From assembly GCF_029201545.1 (NCBI RefSeq), contig NZ_CP104007.1:1026501-1090500 (forward strand): a DNA stretch of 64,000 nt, read 5' to 3'. This stretch comes from Devosia sp. FJ2-5-3 (lineage in GTDB: Bacteria > Pseudomonadota > Alphaproteobacteria > Rhizobiales > Devosiaceae). Positions 25,515 to 33,896 of this stretch are shown one piece after another. Position numbers and translations under genes: made by a program. Numbering within the stretch: position 1 is the first letter of the stretch; each line of letters starts with the position of its first letter. Under the pieces are notes generated by a model, which ran no database searches, was not told where the DNA came from, and was given only the letters and a program-made list of their open reading frames with translations.

Positions 25515-26588
25515 TCATCCCGGCGCTAGCGCAGGAGATTTGCTGTCTTGGGCGCTCCTGAAGATCTGCTTGTCGTTGCGGTAGACGGCGACGGCGCGGG
25601 GGGTGAGATTGACACCTTGGCCGGTGGCGAAGAGGTCGGGGTGGGAGACCATGGCCTTGAGGCGGGTGCCGTCGGGCAGGGCGAGGTCGACAAGGCCGTG
25701 CGTGCCGAAATCGGTGACGCGGTGGACTTTTGCCTGGCCGGGTTCGGCGGCGACGAGGTCGAGCGTTTCGGGGCGGATGGCGAGGGTGGCCGGGCCGTCG
25801 GGCAGGGCGAGGGGCGTCGTAAAACTGTCGCGAGTGAACATGCCATTGGCGACGACGCCCTCGATGAGGTTCATGGTGCCGATGAAGCCAGCCACGAATG
25901 GGGTCTGGGGATCGCGATAGACCACATCGGGGCGGTCGATCTGCTCGGTGCGGCCATCGCGCATGACCACGATGCGGTCGGCCATGGAAAGGGCTTCGTC
26001 CTGGCCATGGGTGACGAAGAGCGTGGTGATCTTCAGGCGCTGCTGGATGTCGCGGACCTCTTCGCGTAGGCGCTCGCGCAGATGCTGGTCGAGGCTGGCG
26101 AAGGGCTCGTCGAGGAGGAGGATTTTCGGCTCGAGCACGAGCGAGCGGGCGAGGGCGACGCGCTGCTGCTGGCCGCCGGACAGCTGGGTGACGCGGCGGC
26201 TGCCATAGCCGCCCAGGCCCACGAGATCGAGCACGGCTTCAACGCGTTGCTTGATCTCGGCGGCGGGGAGACGGCGGAGTTTGAGGCCAAAGGCGAGGTT
26301 CTTGAACACATCCATATGGGTCCAGAGCGCGTGGCTCTGGAAGACCATGCCGGTGGGGCGCTTTTCGGGCGGCAGATGGGTGATGTCCTCGCCATCAATG
26401 GTGATTTCGCCCGAGGACAGGCGCTCGAAGCCGCCGACCATGCGCAGCAGGGTGGATTTGCCCGAGCCGGACGGGCCGAGCAGGCAGACCAGCTCGCCAT
26501 CGTCCACCTCGAGCGAGAAATTGTCGACCGCCCGAACGGCGCCATTGGCGAAGACTTTTGTGACGTCTTTGATTTTCAGTACGGACAT
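25515..26588 (-). CDS. ABC transporter ATPase (PotA/UgpC-like)
   Basis: 357-residue ATPase: Walker A GPSGSGKSTLLRM near residue 37, Q-loop MVFQSHALWTHMDVFKNLAFG, signature LSGGQQQRVALARSLVLEP, Walker B LLLDEPFASLDQHL, and H-loop FVTHGQDEALSMAD (Gly in place of the common Asp). The C-terminal TOBE domain reads ... FIGTMNLIEGVVANG. Fourth gene of the operon (binding protein, two permeases, ATPase). A 235-bp gap with both repeat families separates it from the permease genes. Confidence 0.9.
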   Translation of the reverse strand: MSVLKIKDVTKVFANGAVRAVDNFSLEVDDGELVCLLGPSGSGKSTLLRMVGGFERLSSGEITIDGEDITHLPPEKRPTGMVFQSHALWTHMDVFKNLAFGLKLRRLPAAEIKQRVEAVLDLVGLGGYGSRRVTQLSGGQQQRVALARSLVLEPKILLLDEPFASLDQHLRERLREEVRDIQQRLKITTLFVTHGQDEALSMADRIVVMRDGRTEQIDRPDVVYRDPQTPFVAGFIGTMNLIEGVVANGMFTRDSFTTPLALPDGPATLAIRPETLDLVAAEPGQAKVHRVTDFGTHGLVDLALPDGTRLKAMVSHPDLFATGQGVNLTPRAVAVYRNDKQIFRSAQDSKSPALAPG

Positions 26589-26650
26589 TTTTGTTCAGTT
26601 CCTGGGGCCGCGCTGAGGAATGTGACTTGCCCTGCAGCTCCGGCAAGAAG

Positions 26651-26687
26651 AGACCCCCACCTAACCTCCCCCTGGGAGGGGGAGGGA
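26651..26687. repeat. Family-A palindromic repeat
   Basis: CCCCCACCTAACCTCCCCCT-GGG-AGGGGGAGGG. Lies between the ATPase start and the permease stop. Confidence 0.7.
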
Positions 26688-26729
26688 TGCATCGCATTCG
26701 GGGAGGCATTTGGTGTGCCTGGCCTCGGT

Positions 26730-26794
26730 GTCATTCCCGCGAAAGCGGGAACCTCCGTTACCCAAACAGGGGTTCCCGCTTTCGCGGGAATGAC
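26730..26794. repeat. Family-B inverted repeat (CATTCCCGCGAAAGCGGGAA)
   Basis: A 65-bp inverted repeat: arms 26730-26751 and 26773-26794, each containing GTCATTCCCGCGAAAGCGGG or its complement. Each arm is itself a small hairpin (CCCGC GAAA GCGGG). Related copies lie at 39823-39846 and 41008-41033. Confidence 0.75.
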
Positions 26795-26823
26795 CCGGTG
26801 TGGAGGAAAATCTGGGTCCGCCA

Positions 26824-27645
26824 TCATGCGCCGAACCCCTTGGCAAACGAGCCGGAGTTGACGACGCGGCGGGCGAAGAGGAGGGCGATGAAGCTGGGGA
26901 TCCAGAGGAGGACCGAGAGCACGGCGCCATATTGGATGACAGGCTGATTGTTGATGAAGGAGATCATCAGCACCGGCAGGGTGCGCACCTGGGGCGCGCC
27001 GATGAGCCAGGCGCCTTCGGTTTCGTAAAAGGTGCCGACAAAGCTGAGGAGCAGGGCAGCGGCGATGGTCGGGCCGGCCTGGGGCAAGGTGATGGACCAG
27101 AAGACGCGCAGCGGGGAGGCGCCGACATCGCGGGCGGCTTCTTCCATGCGTCGGTCGACGGCCTGGAAGGCGGCGACGGGAATCCAGATCATGAACAGAA
27201 GCGTGCCGACGAGCTGGATGAGGACCACGCCCCAAAACGTGCCGATGAGATTGAGCTGGAGGAAAATCCCGGCGATGGCGACGAGCAGACCGAATTTGGG
27301 GAAAGCGTGCCCGGCAAGGAACGAAAAGAACAAAATATTGCGGCCGGGGAAATCGAGCCGGGCAAAGGCATAGGCAGCGGGCAGGCAGATCAGCGCGGAC
27401 AGCGCGGTGACCACCGTGGCCAGCGACAGGCTCATGGTGATCGAGCTCCAGACATCGGCGCGGGCCAAGGTCTGGTTCCAGAAGCGTAGGCCGAATTCCT
27501 GCGGGATGACCGAGGGATAGCGCCAGACATTGGTGAAGGCCCAGGTGCCGACGACCACCAGCGGGACAATGATGACGATGGTGAGGGTGACGGCAAAGAA
27601 GATGCCGACCCAGTCGATATTGCGTCTTGCGAGGGTGGCGGCCAT
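26824..27645 (-). CDS. ABC transporter permease (second permease)
   Basis: 273-residue permease, start ATG 27645 (MAATLARRNIDWVGIFF). Six hydrophobic segments; the EAA loop is EEAARDVGASPLRVFWSITLPQAGP near residue 165. It begins 1 nt after the stop of the partner permease, so translation is coupled. The binding-protein-dependent transport fold is that of the PotI/UgpE class. Partner of the binding protein at 28522, here assigned to phosphodiester uptake by context. Confidence 0.9.
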   Translation of the reverse strand: MAATLARRNIDWVGIFFAVTLTIVIIVPLVVVGTWAFTNVWRYPSVIPQEFGLRFWNQTLARADVWSSITMSLSLATVVTALSALICLPAAYAFARLDFPGRNILFFSFLAGHAFPKFGLLVAIAGIFLQLNLIGTFWGVVLIQLVGTLLFMIWIPVAAFQAVDRRMEEAARDVGASPLRVFWSITLPQAGPTIAAALLLSFVGTFYETEGAWLIGAPQVRTLPVLMISFINNQPVIQYGAVLSVLLWIPSFIALLFARRVVNSGSFAKGFGA

Positions 27646-27646
27646 G

Positions 27647-28525
27647 TCAGGGTGTCCTGTTCTTGGCGACGGAGCGCACATAGAAGAGGCCAAAGATGAT
27701 GCAGAAGCCGAAGGTGACCACGGCCTGGGTGATGGCGTTGGTCGGATCGTAGAGATCGCGGAAGGTGCGCTGCATGAAGGGGCCCATCATTTCGGGCGCG
27801 GCGGGCCCGAGGATGTAGGGCAGGGTGAAGGCCGAAAAAATGCCGAGCACGGCAAAGGACACGGCCACCAGCATGGAATTGGAAATGCGCGGCAGGATGA
27901 TGTGCCAGAAGAGCGCAAAGCGCCCGGCGCCGACATCGCGCGCAGCTTCGATGGATTGGGTGGATACATTGCCCAGGCCGGAGAGGAGGATCAGCACGGT
28001 CAGCGGGATATTGTCCCAGACGAGGCCGATGACCGGGCCCCAGGGGGTGAGATAGGGCGAGCGGATCTTTGGCAGGCCGACGGAATTGAGGAGGAGATCG
28101 GTGGTGCCATTGGGGCCCAGCACGCGGATGAAGGCGAAGGCCAGGATGATCGAGGGCACGAACATGGGGAAGATGGCCAGGCCCTGCACATAGGCGGCCA
28201 GCTTGCTGTCGGAAAAGCGCAGATAGAGCGCGATCGGCAGGCAGATGACGAGCAGCAGGACGGCGCAGACGCCGGTGGTCCACAAGGTCATCGACAGGTT
28301 TGAGAGCGAATAGCTGTCGGAAAAGAAGAACTGATAGGTGCTGGTTGCAAACTGGCGGCCGCCCTCGGGCGTGGGGAGCCACAGCGTCTGGATGACGGCA
28401 GAAACGATCGGCCAGATGACCAGCCAGATGACGAGAATAACCGGAGCCGCCACGAGCAGGAGGCCAAACGGCCTCCCGCGTTGGATGTGCTCAACTCCGG
28501 CGGAGCTGAGGGCGGAATTGGTCAC
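27647..28525 (-). CDS. ABC transporter permease (first permease)
   Basis: 292-residue permease. Cytoplasmic N-terminus of about 20 residues (MTNSALSSAGVEHIQRGRPF), first helix LLLVAAPVILVIWLVIWPIV, and the EAA loop EAARDVGAGRFALFWHIILPRI near residue 190. Its start overlaps the stop of the binding-protein gene (ATGA, 28522-28525), giving no room for an intercistronic hairpin, unlike most other importers here. Confidence 0.9.
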   Translation of the reverse strand: MTNSALSSAGVEHIQRGRPFGLLLVAAPVILVIWLVIWPIVSAVIQTLWLPTPEGGRQFATSTYQFFFSDSYSLSNLSMTLWTTGVCAVLLLVICLPIALYLRFSDSKLAAYVQGLAIFPMFVPSIILAFAFIRVLGPNGTTDLLLNSVGLPKIRSPYLTPWGPVIGLVWDNIPLTVLILLSGLGNVSTQSIEAARDVGAGRFALFWHIILPRISNSMLVAVSFAVLGIFSAFTLPYILGPAAPEMMGPFMQRTFRDLYDPTNAITQAVVTFGFCIIFGLFYVRSVAKNRTP

Positions 28526-29670
28526 GAATTGGGGTCCACATTGGGCGCCACGGTGCGGTACCAGCCATCATTGATGAGGCGTTCCCAATTGCCGCTCGGG
28601 AAGACCGGGATGGAATTGGGAATGACGTCGGCAAAGCGCTCGCGCAGGGCCGGATCGACATGATCCCAGGAGACGCCGGGGAAGCCGCCGAGCTCGGTCA
28701 GCACCGCGGACTGGATTTCCTCGGAGAGGACGAAATCGGCCAGCTTGAGCGCAAGGTCCTTGTTGACGCCATTGGAGAGGATGGTGATGCGCGAGAAGCC
28801 GCCGGGCAGGCCCAGATCCTGGAGCTGGACGAGGCCGGTGGTTTCGGGCAGCACGCCCTGTTCGATGGCCGAAAGGGCCTGGTCGGACCAGGCGGGGATC
28901 ATGGTGACGGCCGATTGGCCGAGCAGCTGCAGCGATTGGGTGTTGCCCGAAGTATAGGCGCCGCCGTCGAAGAGGGAGGGGCCGATATCGTTGAGGATAT
29001 CCCAGGCGCCCGGGAGCATGGCATCGCCGTTCTCCGGAGTGGCGTTCTCCACGGTAAATTTGGAGATGTCCTGGCCATTGGCTTCGAGCACGGCACGGCG
29101 GACAAAGTTGAGGCCCGAACCGCCCTTGTTGGGACGGTTGTAGATGAATTGGCCGGGATTGGCCTTGATCCATGCGATCAGGTCGGCCCAGGTCTTTGGC
29201 GCATTGGCCGGATCGAGCTTGGTCTTGTCGTAGGCGAGGAGCACCTGCGAGCCGCGATAGGGCAAGTTTTGCGGAATGTCCCGGGCCAGCGGATTGATCT
29301 TGGAATAGTTGGAGAGCCCGGCTTCCTCGAAATTGACCCAGAGGCCCTGATCGAGCGCACCAACGGGCTGGCGGGCATCAAAACCCTCGAAGAAATCGGC
29401 CTGCGGATCGGCATTGGAACCCATGGCGGCGAGGCCGCGCTCGGCGATGGCCTGCAGGCCCGCATTGTCGCCGCCATCCACCAGATTGATGGTGACGCCG
29501 GGATTGGCGGCTTCGAATTTGGGGGCCACCACATTGGTCCAGAAATCGAGAATGTTCTGGTCCGAGCTGGTGTACCAATCGATGCGGCCCGCTTCAGCGA
29601 AGGCAGAGCGGGGCAATAGAGCAACGCCGGCGGCGGCACCGGCGGCGAGCATGAAATCACGCCGTTTCAT
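28522..29670 (-). CDS. Periplasmic binding protein with Tat-like signal (PHO-box-linked importer)
   Basis: 382-residue solute-binding protein of the iron/spermidine/YnjB-like class. The N-terminus MKRRDFMLAAGAAAGVALLPRSAFAE carries a twin-arginine-like RRDFM motif and an AFA cleavage site near residue 25. Mature sequence begins GRIDWYTSSDQNILDFWTN, with INLVDGGDNAGLQAIAERGLAAM near residue 60. The in-frame ATG at 29712 adds 14 residues before the Tat motif; ATG 29670 is preferred. Upstream at 29850-29889 are four 11-bp-spaced PHO-box-like repeats on the same strand. With GDPD downstream this suggests uptake of phosphodiesters or phosphorylated sugars. Ligand not shown. Confidence 0.87.
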   Translation of the reverse strand: MKRRDFMLAAGAAAGVALLPRSAFAEAGRIDWYTSSDQNILDFWTNVVAPKFEAANPGVTINLVDGGDNAGLQAIAERGLAAMGSNADPQADFFEGFDARQPVGALDQGLWVNFEEAGLSNYSKINPLARDIPQNLPYRGSQVLLAYDKTKLDPANAPKTWADLIAWIKANPGQFIYNRPNKGGSGLNFVRRAVLEANGQDISKFTVENATPENGDAMLPGAWDILNDIGPSLFDGGAYTSGNTQSLQLLGQSAVTMIPAWSDQALSAIEQGVLPETTGLVQLQDLGLPGGFSRITILSNGVNKDLALKLADFVLSEEIQSAVLTELGGFPGVSWDHVDPALRERFADVIPNSIPVFPSGNWERLINDGWYRTVAPNVDPNS

Positions 29671-29772
29671 CAAACTTCTCCCTTTTCGAACGGATATTCC
29701 AGTTCGTGTCACAATGCACTCTGGATTTCATCGCACTGGCGTCGACTTTCCCGTCGGCAAGAGGTTAAGCCT

Positions 29773-29794
29773 CGCTTGAATTTGAAAGCAAGCG
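29773..29794 (-). other. Hairpin in 5'-untranslated region of binding-protein operon
   Basis: CGCTTG arms (29773-29778 and 29789-29794) around 10 nt, between the PHO-box-like repeats and the gene start; probably in the leader RNA. Confidence 0.35.
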
Positions 29795-29849
29795 GAAAGC
29801 GCCATTTGCGATGGGAAAGCAAGTTGCGCGCAGAACTGAGCGTCTGCAG

Positions 29850-29889
29850 GTGACAGGGGGATGACGCCAAGATGACGTCTTCATGAAAA
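29850..29889 (-). promoter_or_regulatory. PHO-box-like direct repeats (four 7-mers at 11-bp spacing)
   Basis: Read on the minus strand: TTTTCAT (29889-29883), ACGTCAT (29878-29872), GCGTCAT (29867-29861) and CTGTCAC (29856-29850), each 4 bp apart. PhoB binds CTGTCAT-like 7-mers with this 11-bp period. They point toward the ABC operon at 29670 and lie about 180 bp from its start codon. Spacing and direction are seen; PhoB control is inferred. Confidence 0.72.
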
Positions 29890-30145
29890 CATCAATACTA
29901 CTTAGTTTGTTGATTAATATGGATATTTTTCGAATGTGCGGGCGTGGTCGGTCGAGAGGGAAGGGATTGAAAAAAGCCCGGGGCTGAAAGGGTTTTGGCC
30001 AGGAGTTTCCGGCCGCGAGCCTTGGCTCGGTCGGAAATAAGGCAGGAGATGTATTGGTGGTGGCAGGTATCGTGTGGGGAGGAAGGCTCTGGAATGAAGC
30101 CTTTTTGGCTGGGGCCAAAAAAACATTCATTCCATTTTGGACGCC

Positions 30146-31543
30146 CTAGCCAAGGTAGATAGGGTTGCTGAGGGCGCGGCGAATGGGCCGGCTGGTAAGG
30201 TCCGTGCCCTTGAGCTGCCAGGGAAGCTCGCGGCCATCGAGGGCGGCGGTGAATTGGGCGACGAGGTTTTCGCGGCTGGCGTCTGCGATGATTTCGGCGC
30301 GGAGAAATTTCTGCGGGGCGATTGGGAGTGTCGCCTGCCAGTCGTCGGACGGGATGAGGATATCAGCGATGGGGCCGGTGGCATCGATGAGACTGAGCCG
30401 GTCGCCGGCTGCGCCCCGGATGATGACTTTGGGTTCTGTGAGGCTCCTGACCGTGCCGCCCATGGGGGTGTCGCCGGCGCTCAGTTCAAGATGGGGGCCG
30501 GTGGGGCTTTCGGTGACGTAGCCATGCCCCGATTTCATCGCCGCCAGAATGGCGTCTTCGCTGAGCTCTGGGAGCCAGAAAACGGTGGTCGGGCGGGCAA
30601 GGACGAGCGGGCCCTCGGGCATGAGCCGGTCGGGTTGATGGTAATCGGAGCCGCCAATGGCCGAGAGTTTCAGCCCTGCGGCGAGGCGCTGCTGGTAGCG
30701 CTCAAGCGAAACCCAGTTCCAGGCGAGCCAGGTGGATTGCCAGACTTCCTGGCAATCGGCGGCGGGGAAATCGTAATCCCAGGGAATAGTGGGCTTGTCG
30801 TGGTTGATGGAGAGAAGGCCACCCTTCTTATGCACGAGATCGGCGAGGACATGGGCGTCAGAGGGTTTGGTCATGCGGAAATCGATCCAGTCGTCGACGC
30901 CGTAGACATTGGCGTGGCCCACGGCGGTGGTGACTTCCATGGCCCGCACGAAGACGAGGTCCGGGCTGGAGTGCGGGTGGAAATAGCGGCGCTGGGTGAT
31001 GGTGTTGTGATCGGCGATGGCGAGGAAATCGAGCCCGGCCTGTCTGGCGGCGGCGTGCAGGAGTTCGGGCGCGCCGCGGGCGTCTGAATGAAATGTGTGG
31101 CAGTGGAGGTCGCCCTTGTACCAGCCGGGCTGAGGGCGCACGGGGAGGGTGCGGGCGGGCTGGGGTTCTAGTGCGCGCGGGGTGGCGTCGAGGGTGATGT
31201 TTACCGTGGCCTCGGTGCCGTTCTCCGGCACCTTGTAGAGGCCGAGAATGACAGTCCAGATGCCGGGCTGGATCTCGCCATGAATATAGCCGGGCGTGGC
31301 GTCGTCGGTGGCGATGAAAAAGCTCTCCCGCGCGCCGCCGCTCCAGCCGCGAAAACCTTGCTCCGTGGGGTAGCCTTGGTCGCGCGGATCGAAGGCGCCG
31401 AGATCGATGATGCAGTCCTCGGCCTTGGGATAGGCGAGGGTGACATCGATGCGTGTCGTGCCGGCGGGGACCTCGAAGGGGATGTGGAAATAGGGGTTTT
31501 GCGACTGGTCGGCGCGGGTGATCTTTTGGGTGATCGTGGTCAT
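30146..31543 (-). CDS. CehA/McbA-family PHP-domain metallohydrolase
   Basis: 465-residue protein. The N-terminal 150 residues form a beta-rich region without a named domain that I recognise. The PHP domain begins near residue 150 with KGDLHCHTFHSDARG (HxH metal motif), ADHNTIT, then a histidine-containing segment HANVYG, and ends with SAIGGSDYHQPDR near residue 320. This order matches the CehA/McbA (carbaryl hydrolase-like) class of phosphoesterase-type enzymes. Start ATG 31543 gives MTTITQKITRADQSQ; the upstream ATG 31582 has no better support. Last gene of the operon that starts at 36420, after a repeat-filled 409-bp gap. Substrate unknown; it may cleave a product of the imported compound. 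Confidence 0.83.
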   Translation of the reverse strand: MTTITQKITRADQSQNPYFHIPFEVPAGTTRIDVTLAYPKAEDCIIDLGAFDPRDQGYPTEQGFRGWSGGARESFFIATDDATPGYIHGEIQPGIWTVILGLYKVPENGTEATVNITLDATPRALEPQPARTLPVRPQPGWYKGDLHCHTFHSDARGAPELLHAAARQAGLDFLAIADHNTITQRRYFHPHSSPDLVFVRAMEVTTAVGHANVYGVDDWIDFRMTKPSDAHVLADLVHKKGGLLSINHDKPTIPWDYDFPAADCQEVWQSTWLAWNWVSLERYQQRLAAGLKLSAIGGSDYHQPDRLMPEGPLVLARPTTVFWLPELSEDAILAAMKSGHGYVTESPTGPHLELSAGDTPMGGTVRSLTEPKVIIRGAAGDRLSLIDATGPIADILIPSDDWQATLPIAPQKFLRAEIIADASRENLVAQFTAALDGRELPWQLKGTDLTSRPIRRALSNPIYLG

Positions 31544-31568
31544 GGGGCTAGCCGGAGGTTTGTGCGCT

Positions 31569-31952
31569 GGAGATACCCCCACCCTCGATCCCTCCCCCCA
31601 AGGGTGAGGGAGGCGATGGGGCGGTGGGAATGGCGGAAGTCGTCATGGGTGGCGTGCCTTGATGGGGCGAAATTGGGGACTTCTGGCGTGGGAAAGGCCC
31701 CCCTCCCTAGCCCTCCCCTCGAGGGGGAGGGTGGCATCGAGTTTGAGGCACCGTTTCGCCAAGTGAACCGGCTTCACCCTCCCCCTTGAGGGGAGGGAAG
31801 GGAGGGGGTGAAATGTCTTCCATCACCGTTGCTCCTTGCCCCCACCCGGCCTCCCCCTGAGAGGGGGAGGGGATTGATCGGGGCTCGCTGAATTCTCAGC
31901 CAACTCGATCTGTTCGTCCCCCTGTTTCAGGGGGAGGTTAGGTGGGGGTGGA
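31569..31952. repeat. Cluster of five family-A palindromic repeats
   Basis: Copies near 31575-31612, 31696-31731, 31775-31811, 31840-31874 and 31910-31951, with CCTCCCC and GGGGAGG arms in both orientations. No gene in this gap between the ATPase and PHP genes. Confidence 0.72.
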
Positions 31953-33056
31953 TCATTCCCCCGCGCCCGGGATGCGGTTGCCGTCGTGGTCGAAGAGGTG
32001 GATGTGCTCGGCGCTGAAGGAGAGGGTGACGATGTCTGCGATGTCGAGGTGGTCGTCGGTGAAGATGCGGGCGGTAAGGCGGATGCCGTCGCCGCGATCG
32101 ATGGTGACGAGGCTTTCGGGGCCCATGTTTTCATTGGCAAAGAGCGGGGCAGTGACGGTGTTGATCGCGCCGGGGGAGGCGATGCCCAGATGCTCGGGGC
32201 GGATGCCGAGGGTGAGGTTTTCGCTTGTGGCGAGCGCCTTGCCGATGGAATCGGTCATGGGCAGGGGAGCGATGGTGAGGCCATCGGCCTTGAGCTGGAG
32301 TTTTCCATCGCCTTGGGTGCCGGTGACGGTGACAAGATTCATCGGCGGGTTGCCGACGAAATTGGCGACGAAAGTGGTGGCCGGGCGGCGATAGATTTCG
32401 ATGGGCGAGGCGAACTGGACGATCTTGCCCTGGTCCATGACGGCGATGCGGGTGGCGAGCGCCATGGCCTCGGCCTGGTCGTGGGTGACGTAGACCGCCG
32501 TCATGCCCATGTCGCGCTGGAGATGATTGAGAAAGCCGCGCGCCTCGAGGCGCAGTTTTGCATCCAGATTTGAGAGCGGCTCGTCAAAAAGATAGATTTT
32601 TGCCGGGTAAACCAGCGCGCGGGCGAGCGAGGTGCGCTGTTGCTGGCCGCCCGAAATCTGGCTGGGAAGCCGGTCCATCAGATGGCCGATCTTGAGAACG
32701 TCAGCGACTTCCTTGGCACGGCCATGGCGCTTTTCGACGCTCTCGCCGCGAACCTTTAGCGGATAGGCGATGTTGTCGGCCAAATTCATGTGTGGATAGA
32801 GCGCATAGTCCTGAAACACCATGGCGATGTTGCGATCTTTGGGGTGGAGGTGGGTGACCTCCTCGCCGCCGATATAGATCTGGCCGGATGTGGGTGTTTC
32901 GAGGCCCGCCATCATGCGTAGGGAGGTGGTTTTGCCGCAGCCGGAGGGGCCGAGCAGGCAGACGAACTCACCATCGCCGATGGAAAAGCTGACATCGCTG
33001 ACGGCGTTAAAGAGGCCAAAGCTCTTGGTGACGTTTCGGAATTCAACTGAAGCCAT
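31953..33056 (-). CDS. Carbohydrate ABC transporter ATPase, UgpC/MalK-like
   Basis: 367-residue ATPase: Walker A GPSGCGKTTSLRM near residue 37, Q-loop MVFQDYALYPHMNLADNIAYP, signature ISGGQQQRTSLARAL, Walker B LFDEPLSNLDAKLR and H-loop VTHDQAEAMALATR. The C-terminal region has the TOBE-type regulatory part, ending GIRPEHLGIA...HIHLFDHDGNRIPGAGE. It is 6 bp after the permease at 33063, so the operon order is binding protein, MalF-type, MalG-type, ATPase, PHP hydrolase. Confidence 0.93.
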   Translation of the reverse strand: MASVEFRNVTKSFGLFNAVSDVSFSIGDGEFVCLLGPSGCGKTTSLRMMAGLETPTSGQIYIGGEEVTHLHPKDRNIAMVFQDYALYPHMNLADNIAYPLKVRGESVEKRHGRAKEVADVLKIGHLMDRLPSQISGGQQQRTSLARALVYPAKIYLFDEPLSNLDAKLRLEARGFLNHLQRDMGMTAVYVTHDQAEAMALATRIAVMDQGKIVQFASPIEIYRRPATTFVANFVGNPPMNLVTVTGTQGDGKLQLKADGLTIAPLPMTDSIGKALATSENLTLGIRPEHLGIASPGAINTVTAPLFANENMGPESLVTIDRGDGIRLTARIFTDDHLDIADIVTLSFSAEHIHLFDHDGNRIPGAGE

Positions 33057-33062
33057 GAGGGA

Positions 33063-33893
33063 TCAAGCCTTGATGCCGCCGAAGAACCGGAAGCCGAACT
33101 TCCAGCTGACGAAGAGATAGAGAGCGATGACGGGCAGCGAATAGATGAGCGAATAGGCGGCCAGGAGCGTGACGATGGGCGTGCCCGCTTCCGAATAGAA
33201 GGAATAGATGGCGACCGAGGCCGGCATGTTCTTGTCGCTGCGGAGGAGGATGAAGGGGATGAGGAAGCTGCCCCAGATATTGACGAAGCTCCACACCACG
33301 ACGACGACAATGCCCGGGCGAATGACTGGCAGGGCGACATCGAAAAAGGCCTGAACCGGGGAGGCGCCGGCGACCATGGCGCTTTCTTCGTAGGATTTCG
33401 GAATGCTGTCGATGAAGTCGCGAAGGATGAACATGGCGGTGGGGAGGAGGCCACCGGCAAAGGTGAGAATAACCGCGAGGTGGGTGTCCATCAGCCCGGC
33501 GGCCGAAATGATGAGGAAGATCGGCACCATGGCGGCCGAGCCCGAAACCACTGAGGAAAAGAGCAGCAAAATATAGGTGACAGCGCCTTTGCCGGGGATG
33601 GAGGAGCGGGAGAGGGCGTATGCGGCAAGGGTTGCCGCAGCGCCGACGAGAATGACGCCCCCGACGGCCTGGATGAAGGAATTCCATAGGGCCTGTACAG
33701 CAAACGAATTGCCGAAGACGGTGACGAAATTACTGAGGGTCCACGGATCGGGCAGGGCGAGGCCAAGCTCGGCGCGGGCATTGAAGGGCGCGAATAGGAA
33801 CCAGAGCAGCGGCAGGGCAAAAATGGCGCCGATCAGCGCGGCGAGGGCGGAAAAGGCGATGCGGCTGATAAAGGCGGGGAGCGAGAGGTTCAT
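33063..33893 (-). CDS. Carbohydrate ABC transporter permease, MalG type
   Basis: 276-residue permease: first helix IAFSALAALIGAIFALPLLWFLFAPF, then LPDPWTLSNFVTVF, and the EAA loop EESAMVAGASPVQAFFDVALPVIRP near residue 180. C-terminal helix ends VSWKFGFRFFGGIKA. Starts 3 bp after the partner permease. Confidence 0.92.
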   Translation of the reverse strand: MNLSLPAFISRIAFSALAALIGAIFALPLLWFLFAPFNARAELGLALPDPWTLSNFVTVFGNSFAVQALWNSFIQAVGGVILVGAAATLAAYALSRSSIPGKGAVTYILLLFSSVVSGSAAMVPIFLIISAAGLMDTHLAVILTFAGGLLPTAMFILRDFIDSIPKSYEESAMVAGASPVQAFFDVALPVIRPGIVVVVVWSFVNIWGSFLIPFILLRSDKNMPASVAIYSFYSEAGTPIVTLLAAYSLIYSLPVIALYLFVSWKFGFRFFGGIKA

Positions 33894-33896
33894 GGC

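Noticed and set aside
29671..30145. Possible small gene in a 475-bp gap before the PHO-linked importer
   Set aside because: Only short low-quality frames; the region is better explained by the PHO-box-like repeats and leader hairpin.
31569..31952. Closely spaced palindromic repeats resembling a CRISPR array
   Set aside because: Arms vary, spacing is irregular and no cas genes are present; these are family-A palindromes.
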